In this document: in pieces, positions 16,491-24,585 of the stretch
How the letters are laid out: each line of letters begins with the position of its first letter
Position numbering within the stretch: position 1 is the stretch's first letter
Assembly: GCA_964499695.1 (NCBI GenBank)
Contig: CAZCMD010000059.1
Span: 1-24,775, forward strand
Origin: JAAZBV01 sp964499695
Lineage (GTDB): Bacteria > Desulfobacterota > DSM-4660 > Desulfatiglandales > HGW-15
DNA length: 24,775 bases
Direction: 5' to 3'
Translations under genes and position numbers: made by a program
The notes under the pieces: model-generated
What the model saw: only the letters and a program-made list of their open reading frames with translations
What the model was told of the DNA's origin: nothing
Database searches by the model: none

Positions 16491-16532
16491 TTTCTATTTT
16501 CTATTTTCTATTTTCTATTTCCTATTTCCTGT
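16491..16532. repeat. Heptanucleotide tandem repeat
   Basis: Four perfect TTTCTAT units run from 16491 to 16518, followed by TTCCTAT and TTCCTGT variants to 16532. The tract is all pyrimidine apart from one purine per unit. It is not inside a gene. The copy number could vary by slippage. The rest of 16533-16650 holds no gene that I can support. Confidence 0.75.
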
Positions 16533-16650
16533 TTTTTCTTTTCTGTCTTCATCTCGGCTCACTGTCATAGCAGTATGAAAATATAAGTTATTAAATTTTG
16601 AAAAAGCGTCCCACGCTCAGACCTCGCCACTTTACGGACGCCGTTTTCTT

Positions 16651-17406
16651 TTTCTAAGCCGCCTGTGCGGCGGTCAACCCAAGACCGTGGAACTATCTGA
16701 CGAAACGGACTTTCTAAGCCGCCTACACGGCGGTCAACAAAATGTTGCAAGATTGTTTTGCAAAGGTAAATTTCTAAGCCGCCTACACGGCGGTCAACTT
16801 ATTATAAAGCTACAGGAAGTACAAATTTCATTTCTAAGCCGCCTACACGGCGGTCAACGATTATATATCCTTCCTGTGCCAGATCCCACATTTCTAAGCC
16901 GCCTACACGGCGGTCAACNNNNNNNNNNNNNNNNNNNNNNNNNNNNNNNNNNNNNNNNNNNNNNNNNNNNNNNNNNNNNNNNNNNNNNNNNNNNNNNNNN
17001 NNNNNNNNNNNNNNNNNNTTTCTAAGCCGCCTACACGGCGGTCAACAAGCACGGTGAGCACAAATTCCCGGTAGGTAATTTCTAAGCCGCCTACACGGCG
17101 GTCAACGCCTTTCACTTCAGTAGCCAGATCGGCGTAAATTTCTAAGCCGCCTACACGGCGGTCAACCTAAAGGAAGGCTTTTTGCCGGGCTAGATATATT
17201 TCTAAGCCGCCTACACGGCGGTCAACTTGAAGTGATTACAGCATTTGTCGCAGCAAAGTTTCTAAGCCGCCTACACGGCGGTCAACTTTATGATATTTTG
17301 TTTCAGACGGTTAAGTATTTTCTAAGCCGCCTACACGGCGGTCAACAGATGATTGAACAGATTCTCAAAAAGAAAAAATTTCTAAGCCGCCTACACGGCG
17401 GTCAAC
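16651..17406 (-). CRISPR. Type I-F CRISPR array, 12 visible repeats, interrupted by an assembly gap
   Basis: Repeats are 28 bp and spacers 32 bp (60-bp period). Repeats start at 16651, 16711, 16771, 16831 and 16891, then, after 100 N, at 17019, 17079, 17139, 17199, 17259, 17319 and 17379. Ten complete spacers are visible. On the minus strand the repeat opens GTTGACCGCC, contains the hairpin CCGCC-GTGTA-GGCGG, and ends CTTAGAAA, the 8-nt 5' handle expected after Cas6f cleavage; this is the classic I-F repeat shape. Transcription is therefore leftward, from the leader at 17407-17557. The repeat at 16651-16678 differs from the others in three adjacent loop bases (ACA to GTG on the plus strand), and its leader-distal position confirms the orientation. 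The ten spacers all differ. None was found to match elsewhere in this window by eye. Confidence 0.97.
16919..17018. other. 100-N assembly gap inside the CRISPR array
   Basis: The run is exactly 100 N, a conventional placeholder for a gap of unknown size. It begins at the base after one repeat and ends at the base before the next, as expected when assembly breaks at repeats. At least one 32-bp spacer is missing, and more repeat-spacer units may be. Confidence 0.98.
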
Positions 17407-17557
17407 AGCAGGTAATTTCAAGTAAATCAAAATATATTAACTACTTATATTGATATTACTTAAACAACCAAAATATTTAGTATGATTGTATCTTATTGGA
17501 ATTAATTAGTTTTATTTCATAATAATTTTTTTAGGTAAATTCCTTTCTACTGCCCAT
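17407..17557 (-). promoter_or_regulatory. CRISPR leader
   Basis: This 151-bp AT-rich stretch lies between the cas6f stop and the first, leader-proximal repeat, in the orientation required for crRNA transcription and new spacer insertion. It contains two WATCAA words, AATCAA at 17425-17430 on the plus strand and TATCAA at 17455-17450 on the minus strand. They are the core of an IHF site, though the TTR half is not well placed in either. TACAAT within AAGATACAATC on the minus strand (about 17485-17495) could serve as a -10. The cas operon may also read into the array. Confidence 0.75.
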
Positions 17558-18109
17558 TTAAAACCATGGAATTGTAGTATCCTTAGATAGCCCATATGTA
17601 TCGTACTTACCATATACTGGTTGATCCAGTATTGGCCCAAAAGATAAAAACATTCGGAAGGTCTCTCCTGTTGAGCTGCTCACAAGGTCAACATACGGAT
17701 TGTCCAAACCTTTTGAAAACATATTTCTTATATATTTTTTTTCGTCACCTTCTGAAATGGTGCCTCTTTTTTGGAGACGTCTTAGCTTTGATTTACTCAT
17801 ATTCGATCTTACCCTTGAGATCGTCCTATATTTGACACTAGCTGGTATTGTATTCATTTTAAGGACATCACAATGTTCAGATAAATTATCAAGCCAGTTC
17901 AATGCTAATAAATTATGCAAATCGTTTATACTTCCGTGTATGCGTAGAACATTTCCAAGTTTTATTTTATGATCCGGAAAACTTACTCCAATTTCCCCAG
18001 TTTTAAGAGTAACAATTGCCCTGTGTAACCTGTTATAGACAAGGTTCATCAATGGACTTTCCTGTATTATTGAATCAGGCTTTAGTTTAACATCAATGTA
18101 TTGTTCCAT
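17558..18109 (-). CDS. cas6f: CRISPR endoribonuclease Cas6f (Csy4)
   Basis: The 183-aa protein lines up along its length with Pseudomonas aeruginosa Csy4. It starts MEQYIDVKLKPD and continues LMNLVYNRLHRAIV, with His29 as the catalytic residue, then IGVSFPD and LGNVLRIHGS. A basic helix follows (SKSKLRRLQKR, about 105-115) that would grip the repeat stem. SSSTGETFRMFL contains the Ser (145/146) corresponding to Ser148 of Csy4, and TYGLSKDTTIPWF ends the chain with Tyr172 for Tyr176. It cuts the array transcript at the 3' base of the CCGCC/GGCGG hairpin and stays on the crRNA 3' end. The start ATG overlaps the cas5fv end by 17 nt, with GGAGG nine nt upstream. All key residues are kept, so it should be active. 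Confidence 0.96.
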   Translation of the reverse strand: MEQYIDVKLKPDSIIQESPLMNLVYNRLHRAIVTLKTGEIGVSFPDHKIKLGNVLRIHGSINDLHNLLALNWLDNLSEHCDVLKMNTIPASVKYRTISRVRSNMSKSKLRRLQKRGTISEGDEKKYIRNMFSKGLDNPYVDLVSSSTGETFRMFLSFGPILDQPVYGKYDTYGLSKDTTIPWF

Positions 18110-19133
18110 CTTTTACGACCTCCCTGGTATCAATATCAGTTACATATGCAAGCCCTTTTTTCCCTAAATAAAAACTTGAAACCCCTGCATTTTCAATCAT
18201 CGTTTTTATCTCTTTGGCTTTTTCTCTGTTTACATCAATTTGGATATCAAGGGTTCCGCTGGCTTTAGTCATGTATGATATGGTTTTACCTTCTCCTTTT
18301 TTCGTAACTATCCGGATATATGGATTACCCCATATTTTCTTTTTGTCTCCAGTAGTAAAAGAATTCATGAAATCCTTCTTTGTAAAAATACGTTTTGATA
18401 TTCCACTTATATTGCCATTCTTACTTAAAGCAGTATTAAAATCGTACTGATCATTTAAGCGTTCTAATTGTAAATACAGAGCGGAGCAATACACATATGA
18501 AGGAACAACATCTCCGTTACTATTTAAATAACCTGTACCGGGAAAATGCCTTTCCAATAGTTCAACAGCTTCCCTTGCAATGCCATCATTAGGAGAAGCT
18601 TTTATCTTGTTTATCTGATCAAAACGATTACATATCATAAGTGGGTCGAGATCAATAATTGCTTTAACTTTCTCACCTTTCGTAATGTAACTAAAAAGCT
18701 CATTCAACTCTAAAGCAAGCACTCCCCATAACTCTTGAGAATAATCAGATTGGAATATACTACAACTTGTCTTTAGCATACCTGTAAAAGAATTACGATC
18801 TTCGTTTCCTGTGATGTTTCGAATATACGTTACATCATTAGTTTTTAAGGCATTATCCTTAAACGAAATAGTAGGCTCTATTTCGCGAAAATAATAATTA
18901 TTACACTCCCTCGCCTGATACAATTTACGCTGATCCCCTATAAGACGATTCAATACCCCCATCACAGTATTTAAAGTAATATTTCTCTCTATATAATTCT
19001 CAGGGTGTTTACTGTCATTTAGGTTTGTTCCTGAAGCAACAAATTTTCTTCCCTTTTTGGGTAGAGGTTCATCATTACTACCATCAAGAAAGGAATTTCG
19101 CCATGAAGCCTCATATTCAATTTGAATGTTCAT
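18093..19133 (-). CDS. cas5fv: Type I-F2 (I-Fv) Cascade subunit Cas5fv
   Basis: The 346-aa product lies between cas7fv and cas6f, the position of cas5fv in the Shewanella putrefaciens I-Fv locus. It begins MNIQIEYEASWRNSFLDGSN, which I recognise as the start of that family, and ends in a RAMP-like beta region (GTLDIQIDVNREKAKEIKTM, then SSFYLGKKGLAYVTDID). The middle (about 130-250) is largely helical, in keeping with the inserted domain that in Cas5fv replaces Cas8f for PAM recognition and target strand separation. No HNH or other nuclease motif is present. It would bind the 5' handle of the crRNA. The ATG at 19133 follows AGGAG by six nt, and that site lies on the cas7fv stop. Assignment rests on position, length and partial motif recognition; a divergent Cas8f is unlikely at this size. 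Confidence 0.82.
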   Translation of the reverse strand: MNIQIEYEASWRNSFLDGSNDEPLPKKGRKFVASGTNLNDSKHPENYIERNITLNTVMGVLNRLIGDQRKLYQARECNNYYFREIEPTISFKDNALKTNDVTYIRNITGNEDRNSFTGMLKTSCSIFQSDYSQELWGVLALELNELFSYITKGEKVKAIIDLDPLMICNRFDQINKIKASPNDGIAREAVELLERHFPGTGYLNSNGDVVPSYVYCSALYLQLERLNDQYDFNTALSKNGNISGISKRIFTKKDFMNSFTTGDKKKIWGNPYIRIVTKKGEGKTISYMTKASGTLDIQIDVNREKAKEIKTMIENAGVSSFYLGKKGLAYVTDIDTREVVKDGTIH

Positions 19134-19142
19134 ATTTGGCTC

Positions 19143-20093
19143 CTATTTAGCATAAAAATAAATGGCATAATTTGTTTCTTTCTTATTACTTATGCTGTTT
19201 GGGTCGCGCTTTATCCTCATCATTTTTGAACTTTCATTGAAATCGACCTGTACATCATCAACATACATATATGATTTAGCCTGTCTGATAGATAATTCTT
19301 TTATTTTTTGTACAGTTGATTCGACAAGAATATGTATTGCATCCTGATTAAGGAGGATGCCTATCTCTCCCTCTTCAAATATTGTCCCATTACGGACATA
19401 ATTTTCATGGAATACTGCTTTTGGTTCAAGTGAAGGATTTAAAGTTTTTATATAGTCCTGAACCAGTTGGGCCACTTTTTCTCCCTGCCCTTCTTTTATG
19501 ATCATTGCTGCACGATCAAATTTATTATCAAGTGATATGAACTGTAATTGTTCAATGCTGATTGAACCATAAGATAAATATTCTGTATTACCAAAAGTGG
19601 TTTTTGAAAAAAAAGAAGTACTATTTCTTTCACCTGCCTGTCCAAATTGCTCAAAATTGCCGTTTCCAAGTTGATCAACAAAATCTTCTATCAACAAAGG
19701 GCTAGTGCGTTTACACTGGCTGGATGGAACTACATACCCGCGAATAAGACCAGTCATCGAAGCAATAACTTTCTCTAAGTTTTTATCTTTTGCATAATGG
19801 AGATCATAGGCTTGCTCTCGGAATAAATGATGCCTAACGCAGTTTTGACTTATATATAAAGGAGTCTTTTTAAAATCGATGTCGGTTGGTTCCTTGCGGT
19901 ATTTGTATCCAGTCTCCTTTACCTTTCCTGACAAGTTGGTATAACCTCTTAACTTGGGTAATGTATGATTATCAACAGTTGTCCCATTCTCCTGAGCCAG
20001 GTTTGTTGGACCATTCCAGTTTACTACGCCATGTCCTAATGCCCTAATTCTAAAATCAACACTCTTAATCCCGGTAATTTTTTCCATTTGCAT
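19143..20093 (-). CDS. cas7fv: Type I-F2 (I-Fv) Cascade backbone subunit Cas7fv
   Basis: The product (316 aa from the preferred start) comes directly after cas2-3, as in the I-Fv order cas1, cas2-3, cas7fv, cas5fv, cas6f. It starts MQMEKITGIKSVDFRIRALG and continues HGVVNWNGPTNLAQ. The long central region includes FVDQLGNGNFEQFGQ and FFSKTTFGNTEYLSYGSISI, where a Cas7 thumb loop would lie, and a C-terminal strand (YMYVDDVQVDF) follows. Several copies should coat the crRNA spacer. An ATG at 20108 gives five more residues but sits inside cas2-3. I choose 20093 because AAGGAG lies six nt before it, while the cas2-3 stop falls between. The stop overlaps the cas5fv ribosome binding site. Confidence is high for a Cascade subunit, slightly lower for the exact name. 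Confidence 0.83.
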   Translation of the reverse strand: MQMEKITGIKSVDFRIRALGHGVVNWNGPTNLAQENGTTVDNHTLPKLRGYTNLSGKVKETGYKYRKEPTDIDFKKTPLYISQNCVRHHLFREQAYDLHYAKDKNLEKVIASMTGLIRGYVVPSSQCKRTSPLLIEDFVDQLGNGNFEQFGQAGERNSTSFFSKTTFGNTEYLSYGSISIEQLQFISLDNKFDRAAMIIKEGQGEKVAQLVQDYIKTLNPSLEPKAVFHENYVRNGTIFEEGEIGILLNQDAIHILVESTVQKIKELSIRQAKSYMYVDDVQVDFNESSKMMRIKRDPNSISNKKETNYAIYFYAK

Positions 20094-20094
20094 T

Positions 20095-23022
20095 TCATTC
20101 TCCTTCATTATTGAGTTGTTTAATTAAAATTGCCCCTATTGGTTGTCTCTTCCCTATTCCATAATAGATGGCATAAGGATGTGTAGTTGCTTCCACTTTC
20201 TTTAAGTCATCTGGTGTGTAACTCAGGTATATTGGAGTTGCAGGGTCTCGTGCCTCATTTAATAATTGAGTATCTTTATATGCCTTTTTTACCTCTTTAA
20301 TGTTGTGATGTTTTTTCGCCATAAATTCCAACAAATTTTTCTCAGAAACCCCATTTCCGCAGATAGCCTCGACATCATAAGTAAGACTTACTTCTGGATT
20401 ATATTCCGGATATGCATATTCATTAGGTCTTTCAATATTATTTCGATTATAAATTTTACAGACTGCCATCTGTACAAAACGGTTATCTCCACGTAATGAA
20501 TGTTTTTTAATCTTTATTTTGTTGGGCTCCTTTCTATTGGATGGGACTGTAACAGGATCAACCAACTTCTGTTCTATCTTGAGTACACTATCTTTTAGAG
20601 ATGCAATGAGGTCTTGTTCGATCAGGTTCCTGCTATGAGCATCCAGATAAAATCGATCATAAAGATCATAAATTTGGTTTATCTGGATTGTTTTTTCAGC
20701 AGACATTTCATTCAGCAAGAAATCAAACCATGCTTTTGTGCTTTGTAGAGATTTTAATGAGCTCAAGAAACGTGAACTATTATCACGTGATTTTCCATTT
20801 TTAACTGCATCAGTAATAGGAACCACAAACCAGTTTGACTCAGTATTTTGTCCAAAACGATCCAACCTACCGAGTCTTTGAAGAAAATTTTCAGCGTTGG
20901 TCATCTCGCTGATCATTCTATCACAGGTTATATTAAGTGCAGCCTGTACTACAGGTCCACTTCGTAAAATATCGTAATTTTTTTCCCCATCTCTTTTAAA
21001 GGCATTATATACCTTATCAAATAATTCTGTTCTGTCTGCTTTTGTGAATTTAGAGTGGAGCAAAATACCCTTTTCCTTATCCTGATTATCGATAAAACTT
21101 TTTTGGGCAGTAATAGCAGTGTTGCTAATAACAAAGGTATTTGATGGCTGTTGCTGGAATAAAGGGTTGCTTGCATCTTCGATTTTTTCATCATAATCTA
21201 TAAAATCAATTTTATAATGGCTTTTATTAAAACTTGGTATTCCTGTTATATCACTACTTTTTATTTGGAGAAACTGTTCAAGAAACAATGGATTTGGGGT
21301 AGCAGAAACCAGTAATGTATTAGGAAAGGTTTTATCATCATCCTGCTGGTATTTTTTACATTCAACAAGTTCAGCAAACAGAAGGTTAAAAGCAGGCATA
21401 TTTATGTATTCGTGATATTCGTCAAAAACAACATGAGCATCCATAAAGCTTATCAGTGTAGTTACATTTTTATGGGTAGTTATTGCATTAACGATTTGAT
21501 CAATTGTTGTGATAACAATATCCCCGGAAAATTCAGTCCCCTCAGGCGTTTCAACTGGTTCTCCTGCAACCAGGGTTTGCTTTATATCACCTGTGCAAAT
21601 CTCTATCTTTGCATTGGGAAGATATTCATTTGATGTTAAATCCTTGAATAACCCTTCACATATCTGAATGCGAGGGCATATCCAGAACATTCTTTTTACC
21701 TTTGTGTTTAGAGCCCATTCCAAGGCGATCTTTGTTTTACCACAACCCGCTGGCCCTCTGAGCACACCTATGGTAACCTCTTCATCTGATAAATATTTTG
21801 CTTTCTCTGCCTGTTGTTTATTACGCTCAATATCCGGGTTGTTCTCATTAAAACCATCCAGGCACTTTTTTATGTGAGTCGAAAGCCCTCTTCCCTTCTG
21901 AAATGCTTCATCAAGGAGTTCATCTAAAAGCTTGTTTTCGATATATTCATTCAAGGAATCCCCGGTAAATTTTTCTGATACCAATCTGTCAGCAGTAATA
22001 AGCGCAGATCGTGCAAGATTGTTTAATGCATTATGCTGGATATTTGGTTTATATTTTTCTATAAACTCTTTAATTGAATAACGCTTATATTTGGGCAATT
22101 CTTCATTCTCAAGCTTATCTTCAATAGCATCAAATTTAGGCATCAAAGGGGAATTAACCTCAACTGGTATTTCAATAGTATTGTCCCCCAGCATCTCCTC
22201 TATTGATTTTAATATGGCAATTACACCTGATGTTACCTGATTGTAATTCTTCTCAAATGAACCAAATTTACTGAATATCCCGACAACGCCTTTTATTTCG
22301 TCCTTATTATCCCTGATTGGTTTGGCGTGATGCCAGTATACTGCATGTTTTATTCTAAAATAAATGTCCTGGTTTATCTCCTTGTGGTCAAATAATAGAT
22401 TGAACAACAGCAAAGATATTTCATTGTGCCTGGGATGCTTTTTCCAGGAAATTTTTCCATCTTCAATGTGCTGCCCTTCATCGGGTACATCTTCATATTT
22501 TTTCTTGTCGAGTATCTTGTTCAACCAATCCTGAAAAGCCGGATCAATTTTCCCTATATCGTGCCAGCATCCTGCGATAAAAGCGCTTACAGCAAGGTTA
22601 TCTTCTTTGGGAGCAAGGCGCTTTATTATCTTATATGCAAGGTAACCCACTGCAAATAAATGCTGGTCCAGTCGTTGTCTTTTTGTATTAGCAAGAAGTT
22701 GGTCAGTCATGATTTCAATATCCCCTATAAATACCTGATTGCTTGTATAATTCACCGGCACCACGCCGTGTTCATCAAACTTCTTTTTATTCCCCACAAT
22801 CCATACCAACTGGCTTCTTGAACGGCTTCTGATCCAGTGGCATGAAACAGCAGTGCTTTTACTGGCGGTCTGACGGAGCATCTTTTTAACAGTCTTTAGA
22901 CCATCTTCTGTAATAACTGTCTGCCAGGTATTGTCTCCTATCCTGTTGGCAAAGGCATCAAGCACCCTTCTTGTTTTAGGGAGGGCGTTTTTTTCGCACT
23001 GTGATACAAATATTACCATCAT
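20095..23022 (-). CDS. cas2-3: Fused Cas2-Cas3 helicase-nuclease, type I-F
   Basis: The 975-aa protein opens with a Cas2 domain (about 1-95): MVIFVSQCEKNALPKTRRVL, then TWQTVITEDGL and AVSCHWIRSRSRSQLVWIVG, the typical I-F Cas2-3 start. The HD nuclease follows with GCWHDIGKIDPAF (His154-Asp155), His196/His199 and HH at 230-231. The superfamily 2 helicase has Walker A GPAGCGKT (423-430), DEYH (534-537), SAT (573-575) and QRLGRLDRFGQ (715-725). Cas2 works with Cas1 in spacer integration; Cas3 is recruited to bound targets and degrades them. The protein is about 100 residues shorter than the P. aeruginosa one, with no motif missing. Its ATG overlaps the cas1 TGA as ATGA; a second ATG one codon on is equally possible. 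Confidence 0.96.
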   Translation of the reverse strand: MMVIFVSQCEKNALPKTRRVLDAFANRIGDNTWQTVITEDGLKTVKKMLRQTASKSTAVSCHWIRSRSRSQLVWIVGNKKKFDEHGVVPVNYTSNQVFIGDIEIMTDQLLANTKRQRLDQHLFAVGYLAYKIIKRLAPKEDNLAVSAFIAGCWHDIGKIDPAFQDWLNKILDKKKYEDVPDEGQHIEDGKISWKKHPRHNEISLLLFNLLFDHKEINQDIYFRIKHAVYWHHAKPIRDNKDEIKGVVGIFSKFGSFEKNYNQVTSGVIAILKSIEEMLGDNTIEIPVEVNSPLMPKFDAIEDKLENEELPKYKRYSIKEFIEKYKPNIQHNALNNLARSALITADRLVSEKFTGDSLNEYIENKLLDELLDEAFQKGRGLSTHIKKCLDGFNENNPDIERNKQQAEKAKYLSDEEVTIGVLRGPAGCGKTKIALEWALNTKVKRMFWICPRIQICEGLFKDLTSNEYLPNAKIEICTGDIKQTLVAGEPVETPEGTEFSGDIVITTIDQIVNAITTHKNVTTLISFMDAHVVFDEYHEYINMPAFNLLFAELVECKKYQQDDDKTFPNTLLVSATPNPLFLEQFLQIKSSDITGIPSFNKSHYKIDFIDYDEKIEDASNPLFQQQPSNTFVISNTAITAQKSFIDNQDKEKGILLHSKFTKADRTELFDKVYNAFKRDGEKNYDILRSGPVVQAALNITCDRMISEMTNAENFLQRLGRLDRFGQNTESNWFVVPITDAVKNGKSRDNSSRFLSSLKSLQSTKAWFDFLLNEMSAEKTIQINQIYDLYDRFYLDAHSRNLIEQDLIASLKDSVLKIEQKLVDPVTVPSNRKEPNKIKIKKHSLRGDNRFVQMAVCKIYNRNNIERPNEYAYPEYNPEVSLTYDVEAICGNGVSEKNLLEFMAKKHHNIKEVKKAYKDTQLLNEARDPATPIYLSYTPDDLKKVEATTHPYAIYYGIGKRQPIGAILIKQLNNEGE

Positions 23023-24005
23023 GGCTTATCATCCTCACTGGTAATCCCTTCTTCTACTTTACCGAACATAAAGGCGATCTCCTTTACCTTATCAAACATC
23101 TCATCAAGGCAACTGTTGTCGGTAAAGGACTGAAGGCATTGCTGCCTGAACTCCTGCTGAGTGGCGTTTTCCTTGGCGCATATAAAGGCCCATGGCAAAA
23201 CAACCGCATCTTTTACAAGGTCTGCAACATCAAAAACCAGTGCACCCCGCCGGGTTTTACCATGCATAAGTGCAAACCCGTGGGGTATGCCCAGCACCCA
23301 TAGTGTAGAGGCGGCAAGACCATAAGCCAGATAATTGCCATGATTAAGAAAATCATTTGCCTTGTCAGTGGATTCATGTGTTCGTACAAAATCGGTCATG
23401 TTGGTATTACCGGCAGCTATTTTATAAAGTTGTTTGGTAAGCTGCGCCTCGGTGGTAAGTAGGTATGTATTTTTCAATGCAGAGGCTATACCTGCCCGTC
23501 CTGCATTAAGGGCATCGGAAATAATCTGTGCATCAGTGTCAAAACCCGCCATTTTAAGTTCTCTGTCTCTTGACCATACTTTTCTTAAATATTCTATCCG
23601 CGCATATTGCAACTCTTTTGCAGCCTTGAGACGTTTTTCATCGTCAAACCAGAATGAAAGCCACCCCTGTAAATACTCTGTGGGCCTGTATTCGCTTTGC
23701 GGGGTAAACCATTCTATTTCGTTCCCCATATAAAGGGGCGTGCCTCCTCCCCCGCAAAAACCTATCAATACCCCCGCCTGCGCCAGCATACGTACTGCCG
23801 CCTGTGTAATGGAAGTACCTGTTCCTAAAAGGATTACTGTTGTATTAGCGATTGGTATGTTGAAGTAAAGGCTGTCTTTTTCAGATTCAGTAAGGTAAAG
23901 GACCCTGCCATCCTTTTGCATAAGGCGGCAGTGTTCTAGGTAATACATGTTTGCCCTTTTGGAATGCAAGATGGTTTTTAAATCAGATGGTGACAGGTTC
24001 TCCAT
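23019..24005 (-). CDS. cas1: CRISPR integrase Cas1, type I-F
   Basis: The 328-aa protein has the I-F Cas1 start MENLSPSDLKTILHSKRANM and the beta-rich N-terminal domain ending near residue 105. The helical catalytic domain follows. The metal ligands are Glu186 (LLTTEAQL), His248 (ALMHGKTRRG) and Asp262 (VFDVADLVKD), spaced as in E. coli Cas1 (Glu141, His208, Asp221). The LPHGFALMHG-like block at 240-249 is typical of I-F. AGGAG lies six nt before the ATG at 24005. It is the first gene of the cas operon. All catalytic residues are present, so new spacers could be acquired together with Cas2-3. Confidence 0.97.
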   Translation of the reverse strand: MENLSPSDLKTILHSKRANMYYLEHCRLMQKDGRVLYLTESEKDSLYFNIPIANTTVILLGTGTSITQAAVRMLAQAGVLIGFCGGGGTPLYMGNEIEWFTPQSEYRPTEYLQGWLSFWFDDEKRLKAAKELQYARIEYLRKVWSRDRELKMAGFDTDAQIISDALNAGRAGIASALKNTYLLTTEAQLTKQLYKIAAGNTNMTDFVRTHESTDKANDFLNHGNYLAYGLAASTLWVLGIPHGFALMHGKTRRGALVFDVADLVKDAVVLPWAFICAKENATQQEFRQQCLQSFTDNSCLDEMFDKVKEIAFMFGKVEEGITSEDDKP

Positions 24006-24145
24006 ATCTTTCTCCTGACGAAAAGATATTTCTTTTATTGTTGATTTTTAGGCCAGTTTTTAGGCTCTAGTGTAGTAAAAAAAAGATCGAGTAAATATTA
24101 AAACTACTGCTAAAGACATATGAGAAAACCGGCTGCATTATTAGT

Positions 24146-24289
24146 ATTTGGGGAAAATGCCAATACTGGCAAAATCCCCAAATAGCTTATTCATGGAAAA
24201 TAAAAATATATTTCAAATCCATTTAGCAATTCTGGCAGCATTGCCAAGATTGCTAAATGGCATATTCAAAAGTCAATATTATGGCTTTT
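24146..24289. other. Three consecutive hairpins upstream of cas1
   Basis: Hairpin 1 (24146-24183) has a 9-bp outer stem ATTTGGGGA/TCCCCAAAT, a 3x3 internal loop of A, an inner stem TGCCA/TGGCA and tetraloop ATAC. Hairpin 2 (24219-24260) has a perfect 12-bp outer stem CCATTTAGCAAT/ATTGCTAAATGG, a 3x3 internal loop, inner stem GGCA/TGCC and tetraloop GCAT. Hairpin 3 (24268-24289) has AAAAGTCA/TGGCTTTT with one T-G wobble and is followed by T, resembling an intrinsic terminator on the plus strand. The first two share a plan but not a sequence. Function is unknown: structured RNA, operator pair or remnant of an element. Confidence 0.5.
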
Positions 24290-24419
24290 TGTGTATTTTA
24301 AGGTCAGGCTTTTTGATTTGTATTACCACTAAAATCATGAAACAGGCAAAATGTTTTTTCTTTTTCTTATATTTATTAACAACTGTGATCGGCCCTTTGA
24401 CATTGGGCAGTTGCTAATC

Positions 24420-24569
24420 CACATGAGGCGGACAAGTAATTGGAAAACAAAAACAACTGGATTCACCGATCCAGCCTTCGCCAAGGCTACGGCACGGCAG
24501 GCAAGCTGGAGAACGAGGATGCGGTAATGGATTCTACGGTCAAAGCCGCTCGTTTTTGGATTCGAGCGG
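24420..24569. repeat. REP-like repeat mosaic
   Basis: This stretch is GC-richer than its surroundings and full of short palindromes: CTGGAT/ATCCAG around 24459-24476, AGCCTT-CGCC-AAGGCT around 24473-24488, and CCGCTCG/CGAGCGG at 24546-24552 and 24563-24569. It resembles eroded intergenic repeats that are widespread in bacteria rather than a gene. Confidence 0.5.
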
Positions 24570-24585
24570 TCAGCCATTAGCATTC

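Noticed and set aside
16687..17025. Open frame across the CRISPR array (repeated FLSRLHGGQ)
   Set aside because: It is an artefact: the translated repeat unit is the CRISPR repeat, and the frame runs through the N gap.
18093..20093. Standard I-F1 csy1-csy2-csy3 set
   Set aside because: Only two genes lie between cas2-3 and cas6f, neither is as long as csy1, and the sequences fit Cas7fv and Cas5fv.
24146..24260. Integron attC sites or a retron RNA as an explanation for the hairpins
   Set aside because: No GTTRRRY-type core sites, integrase or reverse transcriptase is present in the window.
24337..24417. 26-aa peptide ending in a lipobox-like LGSC just before the stop
   Set aside because: It has no ribosome binding site and ends at the Cys; the resemblance to a lipoprotein signal is probably chance in a T-rich stretch.
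24335..24583. 82-codon minus-strand frame
   Set aside because: It lies over the REP-like palindromes, has no ribosome binding site and has an unconvincing composition.
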